A stretch of DNA of 13,721 bases from Acidobacteriota bacterium (GTDB lineage: Bacteria > Acidobacteriota > Terriglobia > Terriglobales > Acidobacteriaceae). The notes under the pieces were generated by a model. That model was given only the letters and a program-made list of their open reading frames with translations, was not told the DNA's origin and ran no database searches. The stretch covers positions 1 through 13,721 of the forward strand of contig JAJXZK010000428.1 in assembly GCA_021780095.1 (NCBI GenBank), in the 5' to 3' direction. The translations under genes were made by a program, and so were the position numbers. Positions 1-6,104 of the stretch are shown in pieces; the stretch's first letter is position 1; every line of letters starts with the position of its first letter.

Positions 1-830
1 AGAATGAGCTTCGGCATCTTAAGCGAGGGCACGATGCCAGAGATATCGAATCGATCCTGAAAGACCAACCACATGGGCAGCAGATGGATGTGCTGCTCGC
101 GCTTGACCTGGTGCGTGAGCGACGGTTGCGGATCTTCAAGGATGAGGCCGGCGATGTTGGGCGAGGTTTGCGCGACATGCGCGGCGACGGCGGCTCCGAG
201 ACGGACGCCATAGACCACCACACGATCGGCCGGAATATGCCGAAGCCCCGCCAGGTAATGCAGGGCCGCGACGCCATTGGCGTAAGCCTTCTGCTGCGAG
301 GGATGACCGGCCTGGCTGTTGCCGAATCCCTGATAGTCGAAGGCGAACACATTGATGCCGAGCGCATGAAACGCCTTGAGGGCCTCGGAGTTGTCTGGCA
401 AATCCGTATGGCCGTCAGGGCAGAATAGAACCACGAAATTCGAAAGGGGCGCTGCTGGAGATGAAGATGGAATCCACCAACCATCCAATTGCTGCAGACC
501 TTCTTCGGTGGTGTCGAAGCGAACGTCTGTGATGGGAAGTCCGCTGTTCGCGGCAATGGCCGCAACGCTGGGCTGCGTCTTTTTCGGCGGGGAAAAAGTG
601 AACTGCCACTGGCCTTGATAGAAGAGAAGGCAGACCGTGAGATACAGTGCGACGCCGGCAACCGCCAGGACGATCAGGAGGGCTTTCACCAGCCAGCGTC
701 CGCTCACGACTTCCGCGTGGTCGAGTTGACTGGATGGATCGCCGTATGCGGGAATGTTTCGGGTTTGTTGATCGCTTGCGGTCCCTGGCTTTTTGTTCGA
801 GCGATGCAAATCCTGAGGTGTTCTAGCCAC
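1..830 (-). CDS. Membrane-anchored alpha/beta hydrolase, 3' end cut by window edge; nucleophile Ser replaced by Arg
   Basis: This frame is open on the minus strand from a stop near 945 to the window edge, and it has no ATG. I take GTG at 830 as the start; GTG at 890 and GTG at 707 are alternatives. With the 830 start there is a polar N-terminal tail (about residues 1-45) and one hydrophobic anchor (about 47-70, LVKALLIVLAVAG...). The alpha/beta-hydrolase fold follows: a strand reading FVVLFCPDGH, then INVFAFDYQGFGNS (the usual D-Y-R-G-x-G-x-S element), the nucleophile elbow, and MPKLIL just before the edge, where the strand leading to the acid residue normally starts. The elbow reads VVVYGVRLGA (R210, codon at 203-201), so the Ser of G-x-S-x-G is missing although the surrounding elbow is well kept. 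The catalytic Asp and His would lie beyond the edge. Family membership is clear by eye; the substrate is unknown. It may be a pseudoenzyme. It lies downstream of the flavoprotein gene on the same strand. Confidence 0.8.
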   Translation of the reverse strand, partial: MARTPQDLHRSNKKPGTASDQQTRNIPAYGDPSSQLDHAEVVSGRWLVKALLIVLAVAGVALYLTVCLLFYQGQWQFTFSPPKKTQPSVAAIAANSGLPITDVRFDTTEEGLQQLDGWWIPSSSPAAPLSNFVVLFCPDGHTDLPDNSEALKAFHALGINVFAFDYQGFGNSQAGHPSQQKAYANGVAALHYLAGLRHIPADRVVVYGVRLGAAVAAHVAQTSPNIAGLILEDPQPSLTHQVKREQHIHLLPMWLVFQDRFDISGIVPSLKMPKLI

Positions 831-921
831 AAAATCGACTCTAGCATGCGAGAGTGGCCGAGGCCGCGATTCCTCCGCGCCGGAAGGCACGTCGCGGAAC
901 GGAATCCGATTCCGGTGACTG

Positions 922-941
922 CCCGCCGGGACGACCGGGGG
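922..941 (-). terminator. GC-rich hairpin after the flavoprotein gene, possible terminator or attenuator
   Basis: CCC at 922-924 pairs with GGG at 939-941, and CCGG at 926-929 pairs with CCGG at 935-938. There is a one-base bulge at 925 and a 5-nt loop. It sits 22 nt past the stop of the flavoprotein gene (minus strand) and upstream of the hydrolase start. There is no U-tract, so a role as an intrinsic terminator is doubtful. Confidence 0.3.
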
Positions 942-963
942 TCTACTTTAGTCTCAACAGGTG

Positions 964-1617
964 CTAGGAAAATCTTGTCAGTCGGTGGACGTCGAAGGCG
1001 GGCGCGTCGGTCGATATGCGATCGTCTAGGATGGGATCGCCGGCGCGTAAATGAACGGGAACCACTCCAGCCCAGATGGGGATCGCGTAATCCTCTTCGT
1101 CGTCGATGGGAGGACCGGTGCGCACCTTGGCGGAGACTTCTTCCATGGGCAATACCAGCACGCTGGTGGCCTTCAATTCCTGGTCGGTGGGGACCCGAGC
1201 TTCTTCCCAGCGGCCGGGAACAATGTGATTCGTAAAGCGACGCAGCGCTTCCATCTTCTCATCGCGGTCGAGAACCAGTTGTGCGGTCCCGAACACCACG
1301 ACAGAGCGGTAGTTGATGGAGTGATGAAACGAGGAGCGGGCGAGCACCAGTCCGTCGACCAGCGTGACCGTCACGCAGACCTGGATGCCCTGATCCAACG
1401 TGCGCAGCATGCGGCTTGCGGCGGAGCCGTGGATGTAGAGTTTTTCGCCGGCACGCACATAGCCGGTGGGAATCACGTAAGGCTGCTGGTCGACGGTGAA
1501 GCCGACGTGGCAGAGAAATCCTTCATCGAGGATGGCGTGGACTTGCTCCTTGTCGTAGACGGCGCGCTTCGGCAGTCGCGTCACTCGGGTGCGTGCACTG
1601 GGCTGATAGGTGACCAT
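964..1617 (-). CDS. Pyridoxamine 5'-phosphate oxidase family / NimA-like flavin split-barrel protein
   Basis: This 217-aa soluble protein has no signal peptide. The opening RVTRLPKRAVYD, then ILDEGFLCHVGF, QPYVIPTGYVR, LYIHGSAASRMLRTL and the SSFHHSINYRSVVVFG stretch match the style of the Pyridox_ox_2 / nitroimidazole-resistance (NimA-like) family, which folds as an FMN-binding split beta-barrel. Family members bind a flavin and may reduce small molecules; the substrate here cannot be read from sequence, and it is not the vitamin B6 enzyme PdxH itself. The length is normal for the family. The ATG at 1617 has no clear Shine-Dalgarno, but a GATAAT hexamer ends 5 nt upstream, which suggests a leaderless message with its own promoter. 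The TSUP permease gene ends 28 nt upstream on the same strand. Confidence 0.85.
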   Translation of the reverse strand: MVTYQPSARTRVTRLPKRAVYDKEQVHAILDEGFLCHVGFTVDQQPYVIPTGYVRAGEKLYIHGSAASRMLRTLDQGIQVCVTVTLVDGLVLARSSFHHSINYRSVVVFGTAQLVLDRDEKMEALRRFTNHIVPGRWEEARVPTDQELKATSVLVLPMEEVSAKVRTGPPIDDEEDYAIPIWAGVVPVHLRAGDPILDDRISTDAPAFDVHRLTRFS

Positions 1618-1622
1618 GCGCT

Positions 1623-1649
1623 ATTATCGCTTACCCGCGGTGGATTCAA
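1623..1649 (-). promoter_or_regulatory. Putative sigma70-type promoter of the flavoprotein gene
   Basis: On the minus strand, TTGAAT (1649-1644, overlapping the stop of the upstream permease gene) is followed after 15 nt by GATAAT (1628-1623), which ends 5 nt before the ATG at 1617. The spacer is shorter than the usual 17 nt; shifting the -10 to TAATAG gives 17. Transcription would begin at or next to the start codon. Confidence 0.4.
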
Positions 1650-2395
1650 GCGTGGAATGCCTGCACCAGTAAAACACATCCGACGGTGGCCAGGCCGAGG
1701 TACACATAGCGGAGAAACCGTTCCCCGTGGAGGCGGCGGTTGAAGATTCTGCCCAGCCAGATTGCCGGCAGCACGACTGGCAGCGACCACAGATAATCAC
1801 GCGTCACTGCAGGGGTCAGGAGACCGGCAAACCAGAAGGAAATGATGCCAAGGATGCTGGCCGGCAGGAAATAGCCTTGCAGGGTGGCTCGAAACTGCTG
1901 TGCCGACCAGCGGCGCATGGTTCCGTAAAGGACAAGTGGGGGTCCGTTCATTCCGTAAGCTCCGCCGAGCACGCCAGCGCAAAACCCGCAAGCTAGCAGC
2001 CATCGCTTGCTGTCGCTTTCCAGGGTCAACAGCCTGCGTCCGCGGAGACAGTAGACGGAAAAGAAAATCAGGATGACGGCGAGAACTGCCTTGACGATGT
2101 CGGGTCTACCGGCCTTGAGCAACAGCAGGCCCACGGGGATACCGAGGACGGTCGATCCCAGCAGCCCCCCGACGCTGGGCAGGTGAATGTGTTGCCAATC
2201 CTGTGCAACGACGACCAAGGCGATGGTGATGGAAACGAGCACGGCCAAAGGAGCGGCCACCGTGAGAGGGATGCGGAGCGCGAGTAGAGGCACGGCAAAG
2301 AGAGCCTCGCCGAATCCAAACGTCGATCGAATCACTGTCGCCAGAAACAAGACAACGAGAATGTGCAGGATAACCACATGCATCGGCGCGATCAC
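1646..2395 (-). CDS. TauE/SafE (TSUP) family membrane permease
   Basis: The protein is 249 aa and very hydrophobic, with about seven or eight predicted membrane segments. The repeated TSUP signature is present near the N-terminus (STFGFGEALFAVPLLAL, about 24-40) and again in the second half (GVLGGAYGMNGPPLVLYG, about 141-158). TSUP proteins are secondary carriers for sulfite, sulfoacetate, taurine-related or other organic anions; which one applies here is not visible. GTG at 2395 gives 249 aa. ATG at 2383 (245 aa) is an equally good start, with AAGGCG lying upstream of it. A small inverted repeat, GCCTT-4nt-AAGGC (2409-2396), lies immediately before the GTG and could mask that purine-rich stretch. 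Its neighbours, a small ORF and a flavoprotein, do not reveal a pathway. Confidence 0.85.
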   Translation of the reverse strand: MIAPMHVVILHILVVLFLATVIRSTFGFGEALFAVPLLALRIPLTVAAPLAVLVSITIALVVVAQDWQHIHLPSVGGLLGSTVLGIPVGLLLLKAGRPDIVKAVLAVILIFFSVYCLRGRRLLTLESDSKRWLLACGFCAGVLGGAYGMNGPPLVLYGTMRRWSAQQFRATLQGYFLPASILGIISFWFAGLLTPAVTRDYLWSLPVVLPAIWLGRIFNRRLHGERFLRYVYLGLATVGCVLLVQAFHA

Positions 2396-2419
2396 GCCTT
2401 AGAAAAGGCCGCGGCCACT

Positions 2420-2638
2420 CTATTTGTGCTCGCCACTATGCTCCGGACTGGAGCCGGGCTCGGGGAAGTCTGTGTCATTGCCGTTAATCTGGTCATCGGC
2501 ATTGCGATGGCCCAACTGTCCCGTCATCGACTCCTGAGACTTTTGCGGCTTGCCAGGTTCGCGGGGGGACGAGTCTTCAACGACGCCCTTGCTTTCGTCG
2601 GCGTCGGGATGCGCGGAGGCCGTGCTTGTCGTGGTCAT
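2420..2638 (-). CDS. Small hydrophilic protein of unknown function
   Basis: This is a 72-aa ORF starting at ATG 2638 (MTTTSTASAHPD...). The frame can be extended to a TTG at 2659, but that start has no ribosome site. GAGGA lies 12 nt before the ATG, a rather long spacing. The product is rich in Ser, Asp, Glu, Gly and Pro, has no membrane segment and is probably disordered. Its C-terminal half (GQLGHRNADDQ, DTDFPEPGSSPEHSGEHK) is the most distinctive part. It lies 53 nt downstream of cpoB and 24 nt upstream of the permease gene, on the same strand. I recognise no family. Its reality rests on position, strand and non-random composition only. Confidence 0.5.
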   Translation of the reverse strand: MTTTSTASAHPDADESKGVVEDSSPREPGKPQKSQESMTGQLGHRNADDQINGNDTDFPEPGSSPEHSGEHK

Positions 2639-2691
2639 AGGAATCGAAAATCCTCGCAAAGCTGGTGCGTGGAACTTGAGTTGAGACGTGT

Positions 2692-3612
2692 CTATGGGCG
2701 TCCCGCAGTGGGCTTGGCGTAGATGTGAACTCCCATGCCGTTGAGCTTGCTGCGTGCCTGCATTGCCTCCGGCGTTTGCGGGTAGCGCTGAATCAGAGCG
2801 CGCATATCGTGAATGCCGGCGTCGCGCTGACCCAGGGCCAGCTCCGATTGTGCTTTGCGTAACTGCGCCGTGGGGGCCTTGGAACTGCCAGCGTACTGCG
2901 AAAGAACCGCTGTGTAGTTATCGATGGCGCTCTTGTAATTGCCGGCGCGATAGTCGATTTCGCCCAAATAGAACTGGGCGTTGGCAGCCTGCTGGCTTTG
3001 CGGGTAGAACTTGATGACGTCTGCGAATTCCTGACTGGAAAGGTTATATTTTGCGGCGTTGTAATCGCTGGCCGCGGATTGATAGAGCTGATCGAGCGGA
3101 GGCGCCTGCGGAGCCGGCGGCTGATCCGTAGCGGCCTGGGGTTGGTCTCCAGCGGGCTGGCCGTTGGCCGGCGTTGGCTGTCCGGACTGGCCGGCAGCCA
3201 TAGGTTGACCCGCCGCGAGCGAGGACTGCTGCGACGAAATGGAATTGAGTTCCTTGTCGAGCTTGTCGAGGCGAGCGCGCAACTCATCCAGCGAATCGTT
3301 CATCGACTGCATTTGGCCGGACAGTTGTTGGAGCGAATTACCCTGCGCGCCCTGCTGGTCTTGGGCCGCCTTTTGCATCGAATCCACCTGAGAGGCAACT
3401 TTGGTGACGCTTTCGGATGTCTGCTGCAACAGGTTGTGCATGGTGGCGTAGCGCTCATCGTTCGCCTGCTGCATGCTCATCATCATGTCCTGCAGTTGTT
3501 GCACCTGCGCTTGCAACGCGATGATGTCTTTGTTGACGGCAAACGCGTTGGGCGCGGAGGCCAGCAAAAGAAGGCAAACCGAAAGTGCAGAAGCTCGTAG
3601 AAAAATACGCAT
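2692..3612 (-). CDS. cpoB: Tol-Pal system protein CpoB (YbgF)
   Basis: This is a 306-aa periplasmic protein. A Sec signal peptide covers residues 1-25 (LSVCLLLLASAPNAFA). A heptad-like, Gln/Leu/Met-rich coiled coil runs from about 30 to 125 and matches the trimerising N-terminal domain of YbgF. A Gln/Pro/Gly-rich linker follows at about 130-172. The tetratricopeptide repeats span about 175-290 (YQSAASDYNAAKYNLSSQEF, then FYLGEIDYRAGNYKSAIDNY, then ELALGQRDAGIHDMRALIQRYPQT). In Proteobacteria CpoB links Tol-Pal constriction to peptidoglycan synthesis by PBP1B; the same role is inferred here. The ATG at 3612 has only a weak GCGGGTG-like site. It is the last recognised tol gene, separated from pal by 191 nt with a strong hairpin, so it may be made at a different level from pal. 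Confidence 0.92.
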   Translation of the reverse strand: MRIFLRASALSVCLLLLASAPNAFAVNKDIIALQAQVQQLQDMMMSMQQANDERYATMHNLLQQTSESVTKVASQVDSMQKAAQDQQGAQGNSLQQLSGQMQSMNDSLDELRARLDKLDKELNSISSQQSSLAAGQPMAAGQSGQPTPANGQPAGDQPQAATDQPPAPQAPPLDQLYQSAASDYNAAKYNLSSQEFADVIKFYPQSQQAANAQFYLGEIDYRAGNYKSAIDNYTAVLSQYAGSSKAPTAQLRKAQSELALGQRDAGIHDMRALIQRYPQTPEAMQARSKLNGMGVHIYAKPTAGRP

Positions 3613-3626
3613 GCGACACCCGCTCT

Positions 3627-3643
3627 AGGCGCGAACTGCGCCT
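3627..3643 (-). promoter_or_regulatory. Short hairpin in the cpoB leader
   Basis: AGGCGC (3627-3632) pairs perfectly with GCGCCT (3638-3643) across a 5-nt loop, 15 nt before the cpoB ATG. It could influence ribosome access or be incidental in GC-rich DNA. Confidence 0.3.
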
Positions 3644-3696
3644 GAATTCTGGTTCCTAAGAAAAGTGTACGGCAAGTAGGATGCGTGTTTCAAAAT

Positions 3697-3743
3697 TCGC
3701 GACAGCACATGCAAGGAACTTGATCCATGCATGTGCTGCGCGA
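3697..3743 (-). terminator. Long near-perfect hairpin in the pal-cpoB gap, candidate terminator/attenuator
   Basis: The left arm TCGCG (3697-3701) plus CAGCACATGCA (3703-3713) pairs with TGCATGTGCTG (3728-3738) plus CGCGA (3739-3743). That makes 16 base pairs interrupted by one bulged A at 3702, around a 14-nt loop in which GGA and TCC can pair again. Read in the direction of the operon, the stem is followed by AATTTTG, a weak U-tract. It begins 60 nt past the pal stop. The position suits partial termination or mRNA 3'-end protection after pal. An intergenic palindromic repeat element is the alternative. Confidence 0.5.
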
Positions 3744-3803
3744 GATGAGACTTTTGATGATCCGCGAACGATGTGCTGCATTCTTCGCGCGATGAGGCAA
3801 CCT

Positions 3804-4544
3804 CTACTGATCCAGCGTGAACTGGGCGCGACGATTTTGTTGCCAGCAGGATTCATTCTGTTCTGTGCAGAACTGCTTTTCTTTGCCGTAGCTGATGGTA
3901 CGAACACGGCTGCCATCGACACCAGCCTGGACCAGGGCAGCTTTCGCTGCGTTGGCGCGATTCTGACCGAGCGCCAGGTTGTACTCTGCAGAGCCGCGAT
4001 CGTCACAATAGCCGGCGATCAGGATCTTGGCAGTGGGATGCGACTGAAGGAAGGATGCATCCTGAGTGATGGTGCTCTGTGCATCGGGCCGAATGGTGTA
4101 CGCATCGTAATCGAAGAAGACCGGCTTGACATTCTGCTCGAATTCCGACTCCGTCAAAGCTGATGAGGAGGCTGGCGGCGGAGGCGCCTGGCTTACGGTG
4201 AGGGTTGCCGTGGCATCGGTCGATCCGCCATCGCCGCGCGCGACCAAGTGGAAGGTTGTGGTGTCGGTGGGGCTGACGGTCTTAGTGCCGCTGGTTTCGA
4301 CAGCGCCGATTCCATCGATCGAGACGTCAGTCGCGTCGGTCGTCGTCCAGTTGAGGGCAGCGCTTTGGCCAGGAGTAATGGTATTCGGAGTGACAGTGAT
4401 GCTGGCTGTGGGAGCGGGAGTGGTTTCGGACGGTGGCGCCGGGGGTTCCGGTGCTGCGGCCTGCTTGTGATGGCAGCCAGTGGTAAACAGGAAAACAGCA
4501 AACGCCGCGACCGCGAGCGCAGAATTCTTCTTATAGTTCTTCAT
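3804..4544 (-). CDS. pal: Peptidoglycan-associated lipoprotein Pal with an extra Ig-like domain
   Basis: This 246-aa outer-membrane lipoprotein has a signal sequence ending in the lipobox FTTGC (Cys24 would be lipidated). A Pro-rich stretch runs to about 46. An Ig-like/PKD-like beta domain follows at about 47-118 (ITVTPNTITPGQSAALNW..., TFHLVARGDGGSTDATATLTV), then a PPPPASSS linker. The OmpA-C peptidoglycan-binding domain occupies about 138-245, with the diaminopimelate-binding elements GYCDDRGSAEYNLALGQNRA and NRRAQF. Cys226 and Cys233 could form a disulfide. E. coli Pal is about 170 aa and lacks the Ig-like module. The start is supported by GAGGAG six nt before the ATG. Pal anchors the outer membrane to the cell wall and is released by TolB during Tol cycling. 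tolB ends 81 nt upstream. Confidence 0.95.
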   Translation of the reverse strand: MKNYKKNSALAVAAFAVFLFTTGCHHKQAAAPEPPAPPSETTPAPTASITVTPNTITPGQSAALNWTTTDATDVSIDGIGAVETSGTKTVSPTDTTTFHLVARGDGGSTDATATLTVSQAPPPPASSSALTESEFEQNVKPVFFDYDAYTIRPDAQSTITQDASFLQSHPTAKILIAGYCDDRGSAEYNLALGQNRANAAKAALVQAGVDGSRVRTISYGKEKQFCTEQNESCWQQNRRAQFTLDQ

Positions 4545-4625
4545 GGATTCTCCTCAGGACCTTACTTCGTTAACTAGTGTAGAACGAATAAACCCGTTGT
4601 TGTGTGCGACACATCACAGGCACAA

Positions 4626-5978
4626 TTACTTCCAACTCCAGTTCGGCATTTGGCTGTTTCCTACCGTGGTTAAGGCTTGCTGTCCGGTTCCGTCCGCCAA
4701 CATGGTCCAGATTTCGCGGCGGCCGTGCAGGTTGCGCTGAAACACAACGTGGCGGCCATCGGGTGACCATGACGGAAAGTCTGTGCGACCGATATCATGC
4801 GTCAACTGTTCCCAGCGACGGCTGGCAATATCCATCACGTAGATATCCTGGCCGCCGGGAGCGCCCGGCCCATAGTGCCGCGCCCACGCGAATGCGAGAA
4901 ACTGACCGTTGGGCGACCAGGCCGGAGAGGTGGCATAGCCGCCGTCGGTCAGGCGCTGCACGTTGGTGCCGTCGGAGTCCATGGTGTAGACCTGCGGTAA
5001 GCCGGTGCGGCCGCTGATCCAGGCAATCTGATGGCCGGTTTTGGGGTTGAATACGGGGGAAACATCGGGCCCGCGATAGGCGGTGATACGGCGCAGGCCG
5101 AACCCGCTGGCGGAGGAGATCCAGATTTCCGGGTCACCGGTGCGCGAGGAAGAGAAGGCGAGGCTGTTGCCATCCGGAGCCCACGCCGGGGAGTAATCCG
5201 TTCCATCATGGATGGGGAAATTTACCATGCGATGCAGGCTCATGGAGTAGATACGGATATTGCCGCCGCGCGAATTCAACTCATCAAACGCAAGGCGATT
5301 GCCGTCGGGAGAAATACGCGGCGACAGGCAGATGGCACTCAGGTGAGTGATCTGGTGCTGGTTGGCGCCGTCGTAGTCCATTTCCCAGACTTCTTTTGTG
5401 CCGCTGCGGTCAGAGATGTAATAGATCTTGCTTTCCGCGATGCCGTTGATGCCGCCGCCCAGCCGCGAGATGATGGCATCGGCAAATTCGTGGGCAATGT
5501 GGCGGGCCGTGTCAGGAGTGAGCGCCTCATCGTAACGCTGGGCGAGGACCTGGGCGGATTGCGTGTTCTTCGCATCGAACAGCCAGCCATCCACAATTAC
5601 GTGGCCGTTCTGCACTCCAATGGCGCCGAAGGCGACCATGGCGGAGTTGGCCGGCGGCGAGCTCCACTGGGTCAGGTTGATCTCCGTCGGAGAACCGGGG
5701 GTGGCGGCCGGCGCCATGCTCTTCGAAACCATGTCGAAGATGCCGGCGTTAGTAAGGTCGGAAAATAGAACCTGGTTGAAGGTGAGCTGGGCGGTGCTCA
5801 AGGCCGCGTCATTGCCCACCATCTTGAAGTCGGCGGCAGCTAGGCGAATTTTCTGCGCGCCCAGATTGGTGCCGGTACGAACCCAGTCCTGCGCCGATGC
5901 CAGCGTCGTGGCCAGGAAGAGGCAGGCGAAGAAAAGGCGGACGGCTTGCTTAGTAGCAAAACTCGGGGAAGCTTCCAT
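4626..5978 (-). CDS. tolB: Tol-Pal system beta-propeller protein TolB
   Basis: This is a 450-aa periplasmic protein. A Sec signal peptide ends at about ALA-SA (residue 29), followed by the N-terminal TolB domain (about 30-170; LSTAQLTFNQVLFSDLTNAG, AHEFADAIISRLGG). A six-bladed WD40-like/PD40 propeller comes next, with repeated blade motifs such as IYYISDRSGTKEVWEMDYDG, SPRISPDGNRLAFDE, SPAWAPDGNSLAFSSSRTG, SPAWSPNGQFLAFAWAR and FPSWSPDGRHVVFQRN. TolB binds Pal through the propeller and TolA through its N-terminus. I chose the ATG at 5978 because GGAGTG lies about 4 nt upstream. A 15-codon extension to TTG 6023 adds polar residues ahead of the signal peptide and is rejected. The 125-nt AT-rich spacer from tolA may hold a separate promoter. 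Confidence 0.95.
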   Translation of the reverse strand: MEASPSFATKQAVRLFFACLFLATTLASAQDWVRTGTNLGAQKIRLAAADFKMVGNDAALSTAQLTFNQVLFSDLTNAGIFDMVSKSMAPAATPGSPTEINLTQWSSPPANSAMVAFGAIGVQNGHVIVDGWLFDAKNTQSAQVLAQRYDEALTPDTARHIAHEFADAIISRLGGGINGIAESKIYYISDRSGTKEVWEMDYDGANQHQITHLSAICLSPRISPDGNRLAFDELNSRGGNIRIYSMSLHRMVNFPIHDGTDYSPAWAPDGNSLAFSSSRTGDPEIWISSASGFGLRRITAYRGPDVSPVFNPKTGHQIAWISGRTGLPQVYTMDSDGTNVQRLTDGGYATSPAWSPNGQFLAFAWARHYGPGAPGGQDIYVMDIASRRWEQLTHDIGRTDFPSWSPDGRHVVFQRNLHGRREIWTMLADGTGQQALTTVGNSQMPNWSWK

Positions 5979-6004
5979 TGTGCACTCCGTTTGACATAGT
6001 AAAT

Positions 6005-6104
6005 CCAATTTTTGATTGCGCAAAAATACATTTCTATCGCAGCAATAAGAAAAATTCTATTTCTGTCGACTATTTCTGTTTCGCACCGCAATTTCTAAGA
6101 AATT
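6005..6104 (-). promoter_or_regulatory. AT-rich tolA-tolB spacer, possible internal promoter/operator
   Basis: This stretch is strikingly AT-rich next to its GC-rich flanks. It holds a tandem repeat (separate entry), a small palindrome AATTTC-TAA-GAAATT at 6090-6104 touching the tolA stop, and CAATTTTTGATTG at 6006-6018. On the minus strand TTGCGC and TATGTC could be -35/-10 boxes, but they are 19 nt apart, so no promoter is firm. Confidence 0.35.
6057..6079. repeat. Two exact 10-nt direct repeats, 13-nt period
   Basis: CTATTTCTGT occurs at 6057-6066 and again at 6070-6079, separated by CGA. A degenerate third copy (ATTTCTAT) lies near 6030. In the operon direction the unit reads ACAGAAATAG. 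The spacing is close to one and a quarter helix turns. A regulator-binding array upstream of tolB or simple slippage are both possible. Confidence 0.7.

Noticed and set aside
489..1235. 248-codon plus-strand ORF over the hydrolase N-terminus and the end of the flavoprotein gene
   Set aside because: Arg/Pro-rich, low-complexity translation, antisense to two genes with recognisable products.
1051..1743. 230-codon plus-strand ORF antisense to the flavoprotein gene
   Set aside because: The opposite strand encodes a clear family member; this translation shows no motif and is typical of antisense frames in GC-rich genes.
2998..3600. 200-codon plus-strand Leu/Arg-rich ORF antisense to cpoB
   Set aside because: Leu/Arg/His-rich product is the mirror of Gln-rich and Asp-rich codons of the cpoB coiled coil.
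4600..4613. Small hairpin TGTGT-GCG-ACACA between tolB and pal as a terminator
   Set aside because: Only five AT-containing pairs, no U-tract, and pal has a strong ribosome site shortly after; judged incidental.
5031..5768. 245-codon plus-strand ORF antisense to tolB
   Set aside because: TolB propeller motifs on the minus strand are decisive; this frame has no recognisable domain.
5979..6023. TTG start extending TolB by 15 residues
   Set aside because: It adds polar residues in front of a normal signal peptide and lacks a ribosome site, unlike ATG 5978.
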